From the NCBI RefSeq assembly GCF_014647215.1, contig NZ_BMOT01000001.1, positions 558,001 to 622,000 of the forward strand: a DNA stretch of 64,000 nucleotides, given 5' to 3'. This DNA comes from Shewanella aestuarii. GTDB taxonomy: Bacteria > Pseudomonadota > Gammaproteobacteria > Enterobacterales > Shewanellaceae. Below the pieces are notes generated by a model. It had not been told where the DNA came from, searched no databases, and worked only from the letters and a program-made list of their open reading frames with translations. A program made the translations under genes and the position numbers. Numbering within the stretch: the first letter of the stretch is position 1; every line of letters starts with the position of its first letter. Shown here piece after piece: positions 57,875 through 64,000 of this stretch.

Positions 57875-58900
57875 ATGAGTAACACAATGACTAAGCGCGC
57901 AATTTACGTCGCCTATACAGGCGGTACCATAGGCATGCAAAAAACCGCTAATGGTTTTGCCCCTGTTTCAGGTTTCTTAACGGATTGCGTTCAATCAATG
58001 CCAGAGTTTTATCATGAAGAGATGCCCAGTTTCGTTATTCACGAATATAGCCCGTTAATCGACTCATCAAATATGGCCCCAACCGATTGGCAATTAATAG
58101 CTGACGACATTAAAGCCAATTACGAAAAATACGACGGCTTTGTGATCTTGCATGGTACAGACACCATGGCCTACACAGCATCGGCACTATCTTTTATGCT
58201 ACAAGGGTTATCAAAACCTGTTATCGTCACCGGTTCACAAATCCCGCTGGCGCAGCTTCGTTCTGATGGCCAAACCAATTTATTAAACTCTTTGTATATT
58301 GCAGCCAACTACCCTGTTGCTGAAGTGTGTTTATTCTTTAACAATAAATTGTTCAGGGGCAATCGCTCAACCAAGGCCCATGCCGATGGTTTTGATGCGT
58401 TCGCATCGCCTAACTTCCCTTTGCTACTTGAAGCAGGGATTAAAATTAATATAAAAGCTGGCAAGATATCTGAGCCAACCAATTACCCATTAGACGTAGT
58501 AAGAATTAAACCCCAGCCAATTGGGGTGGTGACTTTATACCCAGGTATTTCCACTCAAATTTTTGAAAACATGCTCCAGCAACCGGTAAAAGCACTCATT
58601 TTACTCACCTTTGGTGTCGGCAATGCACCGCAAGATCCACAACTATTACAAGCCTTAAAAAAAGCAGATGAACGCGGTATCGTGCTAGTTAACCTCACCC
58701 AATGTTTTCAAGGTAAGGTGAATATGGGCGGATATGCAACGGGTAACTCACTGGCAAAAGCCGGAGTCATCAGCGGTATGGATATGACCATAGAAGCCGC
58801 CTTAGCAAAATTACACTATTTATTATCAAAAAATTTAACACCAGAAGAAATTAAAAAATCGATGCAATTAAACCTAATAGGCGAGCTATCCATCGATTAA
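57875..58900 (+). CDS. ansA: L-asparaginase I (cytoplasmic)
   Basis: A 341-residue enzyme, close to E. coli AnsA (338). YTGGTIGM holds the first catalytic Thr, and HGTDTMAYTASALSFML holds the second Thr-Asp pair and follows DGFVIL. There is no signal peptide, so it is the low-affinity cytoplasmic type I enzyme converting asparagine to aspartate and ammonia. The start at 57875 matches the family; an ATG at 57887 is an alternative. Confidence 0.95.
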   Translation: MSNTMTKRAIYVAYTGGTIGMQKTANGFAPVSGFLTDCVQSMPEFYHEEMPSFVIHEYSPLIDSSNMAPTDWQLIADDIKANYEKYDGFVILHGTDTMAYTASALSFMLQGLSKPVIVTGSQIPLAQLRSDGQTNLLNSLYIAANYPVAEVCLFFNNKLFRGNRSTKAHADGFDAFASPNFPLLLEAGIKINIKAGKISEPTNYPLDVVRIKPQPIGVVTLYPGISTQIFENMLQQPVKALILLTFGVGNAPQDPQLLQALKKADERGIVLVNLTQCFQGKVNMGGYATGNSLAKAGVISGMDMTIEAALAKLHYLLSKNLTPEEIKKSMQLNLIGELSID

Positions 58901-58943
58901 TAAATCACTTAATACTTTATATCAATTCATTGCTAAAATAATC

Positions 58944-58971
58944 AGCTCATCACTTGATGGGCTTTATTTTT
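58944..58971 (+). terminator. Rho-independent terminator of ansA
   Basis: AGCTCATC-ACTT-GATGGGCT followed by TTATTTTT; one G-U pair in an otherwise complete 8-bp stem. Confidence 0.8.
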
Positions 58972-59686
58972 GCTATCAATTTAATTGCTGTCAAAAACAT
59001 CAGCTAAACTAACCTCCAACCTACCCACCTCAAAATTAACCTTTGCTCATATCTTGGAATGGATTCTGCCAAACGCATTCCAACCGAGACGGTTTTTCAA
59101 AATTGGATTGTAAGTCAATCACAAACCGAGCATTGATCTAGATTGCCTGCACTTGTTTTTTACAATGGCGCCTATTAGCGCGTATGCATTAATCACATTA
59201 ACACAGTCGTTTACACCTTAAAATGCCTGCATCTCACTGTGCAAAAGCGCCTCTGACTTGAATAGTGCCATCTTAGTGTTAACCGATAAATGTTTTGCCG
59301 TGGGCATCCGCCTCACCTGCATTTGATGGCGCCTAAACACATTGAGTCGAAGTGCCCTGACATTTCAAAACAATGAAAATGTCAGGCAGCATTGTGATTT
59401 TTAGAAAGTTAGAACTCAGTTAGTACTAAGTAAGCCGCAACATATCTTCGTATGCTTTGAGATAACAACACTCTGGTTTTACTGCTAAATGACAGACGCA
59501 GCCGATGAAATTGTTGCTTGATTTAAATTTGACTACAAAAGCAGTCAACTTCCTAATACTTAACAAAATGACCCGCCTATTGATAGGTTCGAATTGAACC
59601 TAGATATATAATGTAAGACATTGAATTCAAGATATTTAAAACAATGAATTGTGAGTGAATCAATCGAGTATTGATTCATTAGACGT
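58972..59686. other. Gene-free stretch with hairpins and a degenerate repeat
   Basis: About 715 bases without a credible gene. Inverted repeats are TTGGAATG/CATTCCAA (59055-59062 with 59077-59084), CCTGACATTT/AAATGTCAGG (59356-59365 with 59377-59386) and TGAATCAAT/ATTGATTCA (59656-59664 with 59670-59678). The blocks CCTGCA then GCGCCT occur three times in order (59146/59168, 59226/59247, 59316/59329). The middle looks richer in GC than neighbouring intergenic DNA. It may contain an RNA gene or a decayed repeat. Confidence 0.5.
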
Positions 59687-59714
59687 AAAAAAAGCGAGCC
59701 ATTGGCTCGCTTTT
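59687..59714 (-). terminator. Terminator of the yeaC operon
   Basis: On the minus strand GCGAGCC-AAT-GGCTCGC is followed by T7; it lies 38 bases after the DUF1315 stop. Confidence 0.92.
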
Positions 59715-59751
59715 ATCAAATTGACACTATCATCAACAAGTCAGTAAATGA

Positions 59752-60033
59752 CTAAATGTCAGCTTCTTTAAACTCAGCGATAGCTTCGCCTTTAAACTGC
59801 TTTTTTAATTCAGTTTTTGATAGTTCATTTATACCGCCACCCGCTGCAATGGTGAAATGGTCGGTCTGTTGCAGTTTGCGGGCTTGGTAAAGCATGATCA
59901 CTTGCAATGTATGCTCGCGTTGGGCTTCAGACAACACAGTACCATCTTCCCATTTACCTAGCTCTGTGGCTGACACGAGTCTGAGATAAACTTCCTCTGG
60001 CATTTCATCAATGACTTTGTTGATATCATTCAT
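59752..60033 (-). CDS. yeaC: YeaC/DUF1315-family protein
   Basis: A 93-residue soluble protein with the DUF1315 pattern: an N-terminal PEEVYLRLVSATELGKWEDG segment (residues about 12-31) and a helix with LQVIMLYQARK. Function unknown. The start overlaps the preceding gene's stop by 4 bases (ATGA type), so the two are coupled. Confidence 0.8.
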   Translation of the reverse strand: MNDINKVIDEMPEEVYLRLVSATELGKWEDGTVLSEAQREHTLQVIMLYQARKLQQTDHFTIAAGGGINELSKTELKKQFKGEAIAEFKEADI

Positions 60034-60347
60034 ACCGATTTCCGCTTATGTAGTACGAGTCTGACTCGTGTGATTAAATAACCTACAAAACCAATCACAA
60101 AACATGACACAGCTGCAATGGCTTGTATGCCTTGTGCTTGCTCTCCGCCCCAAAACCAGGCAACGGCTCCACCTATAAACAGTGTTAAACAAAACAAGCT
60201 ATGGTTCATCAGCTTATTCGAATGTTGAATATGGCTGATTTTAGATAATGTTTCGGTATTTCCCGCCAAACTCACTTTGCAATGACTGCATTCTTTTGCT
60301 TGACTGGAAATCCGTTTTTGACACTTAGGACATTCAATTAACGCCAT
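60030..60347 (-). CDS. Zinc-ribbon membrane protein
   Basis: A 105-residue protein. The N-terminal zinc ribbon is IECPKCQKRISSQAKECSHC (four Cys, residues 5-23). Two transmembrane helices follow (about 50-65 and 76-93), with a basic cytoplasmic tail. No enzymatic motif. It lies between the M14 peptidase gene (23 bases upstream) and yeaC, so probably one operon of three genes. Function unknown. Confidence 0.75.
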   Translation of the reverse strand: MALIECPKCQKRISSQAKECSHCKVSLAGNTETLSKISHIQHSNKLMNHSLFCLTLFIGGAVAWFWGGEQAQGIQAIAAVSCFVIGFVGYLITRVRLVLHKRKSV

Positions 60348-60370
60348 TAATGAAAACCCTTCTTAACTCA

Positions 60371-61495
60371 TTATAAATCGTCAACTACGGCTAACATTGC
60401 CAGTAAAGACGCTTCACCTAGATAGATACTGCGCTCAGGTGACCAACCCACAAATGGATCTGATAAATTAGCGTTATCTTTAAATGGCATCTCTAGGGTG
60501 TTAGATAAACATTTAAAGGTATTGGCAACCCAATTAGAACCTACAGTTAAATTGGCTTTGCCTGGCTCATCTTTGTCGTAGCCATACTGAGTTTGAAAAT
60601 CAGCACTGGCTAATTGTAATGAAGCAACAAATTTAGTTTGCAACTGCGCCATTTTATCTGTGTAGTTTGGTACACCTTCACAGCCAGCTAAGAATACGTA
60701 AGGTAAGCCTTCATCACCATGCACGTCATAAAATAAATCTACGCCGGTTTCTTTCATCTTATTAACGACGTAATACACTTCAGGGCTTTTTTCTAAACTT
60801 GGCGTTTGCCACTCGCGGTTTAAGTTAGTGCCTACAGCATTAGTACGAAGATGACCACGAACACTACCATCCGGGTTCATGTTGGGTACAACATAAAAGT
60901 TGGCTTTATCCAGTAAAGATTTTGACGTTGGGTTATCACCATCTAGCAGTTGGCTTAATAAACCTTCGACTAACCATTCTGCCATGGTTTCCCCCGGGTG
61001 CTGTCTTGCTGTGATCCAGATGTTTTTCTTGTCTTCGTCACCATCACCGATTTTCAATAATGTCATGTCACGGCCATCTAAGGTTAAACCAAGATGTTCT
61101 AGGCTAACCGATGGGTGTAATTGCACTTCGCTGATTAAATCTAAATGACGTTCATAGCTGTACGGTGCAAAATAGGCTATTTGAATTGCTTCGCAGTCTA
61201 GTTCAACTTCAATGGTTAACTTGCCATCTTGATAAGATGTAGGCACGCGAAACCACTGTTGGCGGTCGTAACTTGCTACCGCTTGGTAATCTTGCCAACC
61301 TTTAGGATAAGATGCGCTGCCAGCGTTATTAATATGCATGGTGTAGGTTTGGCCTACTGCACCTTCTAAACGAAAATTAAACCACTGATAAAACTCACCA
61401 CCAAAATCAGGTTTGATCGCAAGTTGAATATCATCGTGTTTGTCGATATTAATGACTTCAATATTGCCGCCATCAAAATTTGCACTGATCCGCAT
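60371..61495 (-). CDS. M14-family carboxypeptidase, cytosolic carboxypeptidase-like
   Basis: A 374-residue protein. A beta-sandwich N domain of about 125 residues precedes the M14 zinc peptidase domain, the layout of cytosolic carboxypeptidases (AGTPBP1/CCP, M14D). The zinc ligands are in ARQHPGETMAEW (His, Glu) and YDVHGDEG (His). PNMNPDGSVRGHLRTNAVG and NLNREW bind substrate, and TLEMPFKD carries the general-base Glu. There is no signal peptide. Bacterial members have structures but unclear substrates. Confidence 0.9.
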   Translation of the reverse strand: MRISANFDGGNIEVINIDKHDDIQLAIKPDFGGEFYQWFNFRLEGAVGQTYTMHINNAGSASYPKGWQDYQAVASYDRQQWFRVPTSYQDGKLTIEVELDCEAIQIAYFAPYSYERHLDLISEVQLHPSVSLEHLGLTLDGRDMTLLKIGDGDEDKKNIWITARQHPGETMAEWLVEGLLSQLLDGDNPTSKSLLDKANFYVVPNMNPDGSVRGHLRTNAVGTNLNREWQTPSLEKSPEVYYVVNKMKETGVDLFYDVHGDEGLPYVFLAGCEGVPNYTDKMAQLQTKFVASLQLASADFQTQYGYDKDEPGKANLTVGSNWVANTFKCLSNTLEMPFKDNANLSDPFVGWSPERSIYLGEASLLAMLAVVDDL

Positions 61496-61610
61496 AGATA
61501 ATCCTTTAGTAAGTTGTACCGCTTATGCCGACACCTGATTGCAATTATTGCTGTTGTGTTGGCTATTTTTATCGGCATAGCTTACCAAATACGGTTATTT
61601 GTGTGAACTG

Positions 61611-62273
61611 TTAAAAGTTAAAGCTGTAACCTTGCCCTCTTACGGTGTTGATCAAATCACGCGATAAATTACGATCCGCTAATTTTTTACGTGTATTACT
61701 AATGTGCATATCCAGATTACGGTCAAATTTACCGAGTTTTTTATGTAATACCCGTTGTTGCAATTCTTCTTTGGTTACCACTTCGCCCTGACGTTCATAA
61801 AGGTATTTAAACAGTCGGTACTCGGTATTAGTTAAAGTAATTTTATGGCCGCTGCACGTTAATGAATACTCGGTATCATCAAATTCGATAATGGTTTGCC
61901 TAATCGCATTTTCGGTTAACTTACCGCGGCGTTTAATGACATTCATCCGCAGTTGTAGCTCTCGTATATTAAAGGGCTTAGATAAATAGTCGTCGGCGCC
62001 CATTTCAAAGGCATTTAACTTTTCTAGCACATCATTGGTATTGGCTAATGTGATAACCGGAGTGTGGCACTTACGGGCAACAAGCAGCCAAAAAGAATCC
62101 ATTTTGGGAATGGCCAAATCGACTAATACTAAGTCAAATAATTGCGACTCTAAATGAACTAATGCTTGAAATGCATCATTAACAATGCAAATCTCATAAC
62201 CTAAATCATTCAGTTTTTTACCAAAATCAAAGCCTGATTCAATTTTTTGTTCGATTAATAGTATTCTTCTCAC
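61611..62273 (-). CDS. OmpR/PhoB-type response regulator with an atypical receiver
   Basis: About 220 residues from a GTG at 62273; a TTG at 62285 is an alternative. The receiver begins RRILLIEQKIE, where canonical proteins have an acidic pair (VDD), so one metal ligand is replaced by Gln. The phosphoacceptor Asp in LVLVDLAIPKMD and the Lys in YLSKPFN are kept, but the Thr/Ser before it appears as Ala (VITLANTND). The C-terminal winged helix is normal (LTNTEYRLFKYLYERQGEVVTKEEL, VRGQGYSF). There is no histidine kinase gene beside it. A Fur-box-like palindrome overlaps the start region. Confidence 0.85.
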   Translation of the reverse strand: MRRILLIEQKIESGFDFGKKLNDLGYEICIVNDAFQALVHLESQLFDLVLVDLAIPKMDSFWLLVARKCHTPVITLANTNDVLEKLNAFEMGADDYLSKPFNIRELQLRMNVIKRRGKLTENAIRQTIIEFDDTEYSLTCSGHKITLTNTEYRLFKYLYERQGEVVTKEELQQRVLHKKLGKFDRNLDMHISNTRKKLADRNLSRDLINTVRGQGYSFNF

Positions 62274-62283
62274 AACACACCAC

Positions 62284-62304
62284 AAATGATAACGATTTGC
62301 ATTT
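62284..62304. promoter_or_regulatory. Fur-box-like palindrome at the start of the response-regulator gene
   Basis: The 21 bases at 62284-62304 (AAATGATAAC then GATTTGCATTT) match an AAATGATAATGATTATCATTT-type Fur consensus at 18 positions. It lies 11-31 bases before the GTG start, where binding would block transcription or translation. Inferred from sequence alone. Confidence 0.5.
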
Positions 62305-62512
62305 AGATTACCATGTGATTGATGGGTTTTCTAGTTTTTGAATCAAAAAATCCCCCCTCTTGGTAGAGGCTTTTGATGATATTGCTAATTTTGTGATCAA
62401 TATGCCCATTCCAGAAGGGTTAGCAAGCCTGACTTTATGCTTTGTTTACTGCACTTATTGGCTGTGATCATAATAAAAATTATCAGCTTATTTTAACTAT
62501 GGATATTTATCG

Positions 62513-62536
62513 TTTTGGTTTTGGTTTTGGTTTTGG
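62513..62536 (+). repeat. Hexamer tandem repeat TTTTGG x4
   Basis: Four perfect TTTTGG units. The G pairs spaced by T4 could fold into a two-layer G-quadruplex on this strand. Confidence 0.92.
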
Positions 62537-62564
62537 TATGAGAAAAATAAACCCTAGTAGAATT

Positions 62565-62592
62565 AAAAAAGCCTGAATATTCAGGCTTTTTT
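62565..62592 (-). terminator. Terminator of the DUF885 gene
   Basis: A6-GCCTGA-ATAT-TCAGGC-T6, a symmetrical hairpin 25 bases after the stop. Confidence 0.92.
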
Positions 62593-62616
62593 GAGGATAG
62601 ATTAACTAACTAAATC

Positions 62617-64000
62617 TTACTTCATTAATTGACGGATATATTTAACCGGTGCACTGCCATAACTTAAAAAGGTTTCATGGAACTGTTTTAGGTCAAAAGC
62701 TTCACCCTGCTCAGTTTTCAGCTCTTCTCTGAAATCATAAATTTCACGGTAACCTGAATAGTAACTGGTTAATTGTACTTGGCTTAATGTAGCACGACGC
62801 CATTTGCCTTCCGCTTCAGCGCGTTGTTGAAACGCTTCATTTTCCATCAAGGCAATGGCTTCTTCTTCGCCCATTCCCTTAACTTGAATGCTGTAATCTA
62901 GAATAGTGTTGGCAATAACGCGTAAATTCCACTTGTAATACATTAGCCACATTTCAGGTTCAAAGTTACCGTAACCTTCTTCTAGCATCATACGCTCTGT
63001 GTATACTGCCCAACCTTCAACCATAGCACCGTTACCGAATAAGCTTTTAACTAGGCTTGGTGATTCATTCGAATACACTAACTGAGTGTAATGGCCAGGG
63101 ATCGCTTCATGGATATTCAGTACTTGTAAAATCCAGTGATTGTATTCACGCAGGTAACTTTCGGCAGACTCATCACTCATGCCATCTAACGGAGTCACGT
63201 TATAGTATGTGTTACTGCTCTTTTCATATGGGCCAGGGGCACTAATGGATGCGCCAGCAAAACCACGCATATATTCAGGGGTTTCGCGAACCACTAACGG
63301 CTTATTTGGGTCAAGGGTAATGAGTTTCTTATCATTGACGAATTTCACCAATTCAGGAATTTGCTGACGCACATCATCAACAAAGTTTTCACGCTTAACA
63401 TGGTTAGCCGATAACACATCAATCAACTGACGAATAGCCAACTTATCATCTTCAGGCTTAGGCGTTGCAATATGCTTAGACCAAATATCAGCGGTAATTT
63501 TAGCCATTTCTGCTTGCACACGATTTTTATCAGCTACCGCTTTTTCAAAAAGCTGTTTAGCCGTCATGCCAGCTTGAATATCTAAGGCAAACTTTTGCTC
63601 GTACAGTGCTTCACCAATTCTAAAGTCGCGTGCGCCCTCGGTTTGCAGTGTTGCTTCTAATGCAGTTAACCACTCAATGTGCTGGGTAATGGCCGCTTTA
63701 GCTGCCGAAAAACGCATGTCGAATAATTGCTTTTGCTCTGCCGTTAATCCAGAGGCCGACACTTTAGCGGCAAGTTCATCACTTAATACTGAAAATGCAC
63801 CTTGGTTTTGCTGAATCGCTAGTTGGGTATGCGGTAAAGTCGGATTAGCAATGTTATCGCGTGCTGCTTGATAATATGCAGGCACATGTTCTAATCGGGC
63901 AACAACTGAGGTTAAACGTTCATCAAGAGGTGCAAAATCCTCATTGATGATTTGAGCAAATCCACCGGCCACATTGTAACTGGATGGATCCCATTGCCAT
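62617..64000 (-). CDS. DUF885-family metallopeptidase (partial, N terminus beyond the window)
   Basis: Open to the window edge; about 460 residues are visible, and the frame continues upstream of an apparent GTG at 63972 as WQWDPSSYNVAGGF, so that GTG is not the start. The zinc motif HEAIPGHYTQLVY (HExxPGH) and EGWAVYTERMM are typical of DUF885 proteins, which resemble M32/M3-type helical metallopeptidases. Relatives are usually exported lipoproteins, which cannot be checked here. It is closed by a terminator. Confidence 0.88.
   Translation of the reverse strand, partial: WQWDPSSYNVAGGFAQIINEDFAPLDERLTSVVARLEHVPAYYQAARDNIANPTLPHTQLAIQQNQGAFSVLSDELAAKVSASGLTAEQKQLFDMRFSAAKAAITQHIEWLTALEATLQTEGARDFRIGEALYEQKFALDIQAGMTAKQLFEKAVADKNRVQAEMAKITADIWSKHIATPKPEDDKLAIRQLIDVLSANHVKRENFVDDVRQQIPELVKFVNDKKLITLDPNKPLVVRETPEYMRGFAGASISAPGPYEKSSNTYYNVTPLDGMSDESAESYLREYNHWILQVLNIHEAIPGHYTQLVYSNESPSLVKSLFGNGAMVEGWAVYTERMMLEEGYGNFEPEMWLMYYKWNLRVIANTILDYSIQVKGMGEEEAIALMENEAFQQRAEAEGKWRRATLSQVQLTSYYSGYREIYDFREELKTEQGEAFDLKQFHETFLSYGSAPVKYIRQLMK

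Larger units (their letters stand above)
62305..62616. other. Gap between response regulator and DUF885 gene
   Basis: About 310 bases, with the DUF885 terminator (62565-62592), four copies of TTTTGG (62513-62536) and otherwise unremarkable AT-rich sequence. No small gene seen. Confidence 0.6.

Noticed and set aside
59141..59155. TTGATCTAGATTGC near 59135-59148 as an FNR box
   Set aside because: Only the left half matches; no gene starts nearby.
63972..63972. GTG at 63970-63972 as the true start of the DUF885 gene
   Set aside because: The frame stays open to the window end with coding-like residues, and the protein would lack its signal region.

Overview
The window comes from a low-GC (roughly 40%) gammaproteobacterium, almost certainly a Shewanella or very close relative. 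The evidence is an FNR-type EtrA between a cbb3 oxidase assembly cluster and uspE/ttcA, lineage-typical proteins of the DUF2987, TIGR03503 and DUF2788 families, and E. coli-like blocks such as rnhA-yafS-gloB-mltD, pgm-seqA-ybfF-ybfE-fldA, alaA-yfbR and sppA-ansA. I see no phage, insertion sequence, CRISPR array or toxin-antitoxin locus; this is mostly chromosomal core with one accessory-like cluster. Layout: 1-4 kb holds the end of the cbb3 oxidase copper/assembly genes (ccoI end, ccoS, a TauE/SafE-like membrane protein), the oxygen sensor etrA, uspE and ttcA. 4-17 kb holds housekeeping and envelope genes (DUF2987, ybhK/yvcK, aspC, tRNA-Asp, a TIGR03503 membrane protein, dnaQ, rnhA, yafS-like methyltransferase, gloB, mltD, a BsuPI-domain lipoprotein, asmA-like, rraA). 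17.7-30.2 kb is a complete uptake [NiFe]-hydrogenase island: hyaABCD, a strongly diverged HypF-like protein, hypF, hypBCDEA, and a 54-residue His-rich membrane microprotein, closed by a terminator. 30.4-41 kb holds pgm, seqA, ybfF, DUF2788, ybfE, fldA, earP-efp, alaA, yfbR and a conserved protein of unknown function. 41-53.4 kb is one glycogen operon read malQ-glgB-glgX-glgP-glgC-glgA on the minus strand. 53.7-64 kb holds fadH, sppA, ansA, a gene-free stretch of about 0.8 kb with several hairpins and a degenerate repeat, a YeaC/DUF1315 protein, a zinc-ribbon membrane protein, a cytosolic-carboxypeptidase-like M14 peptidase, an atypical response regulator and the start-less part of a DUF885 metallopeptidase. 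How the genes work together: EtrA is encoded at 1.1 kb, and FNR/EtrA-type palindromes lie upstream of uspE, of the hydrogenase operon (a perfect TTGAT-N4-ATCAA) and of hypB. All three are compatible with class II (-41.5) activation, so the window reads as an anaerobic-respiration regulon plus its regulator. The HypA-F set makes the Fe(CN)2CO centre and inserts Ni into HyaB, HyaD then trims HyaB, and HyaC passes electrons to the quinone pool. Pgm supplies glucose-1-phosphate to GlgC/GlgA/GlgB, and GlgP/GlgX/MalQ break glycogen down. EarP modifies Arg32 of EF-P, encoded next door. The points most worth a second look are the degenerate HypF paralogue retaining an exact CX2CX18CX2C zinc motif (21986-23869), the HupE-like microprotein at the end of the hyp operon (29912-30076), the mutually exclusive hairpins in front of ttcA, the GATC pair one helical turn apart upstream of seqA, and the degenerate response regulator with a Fur-box-like palindrome at its start.
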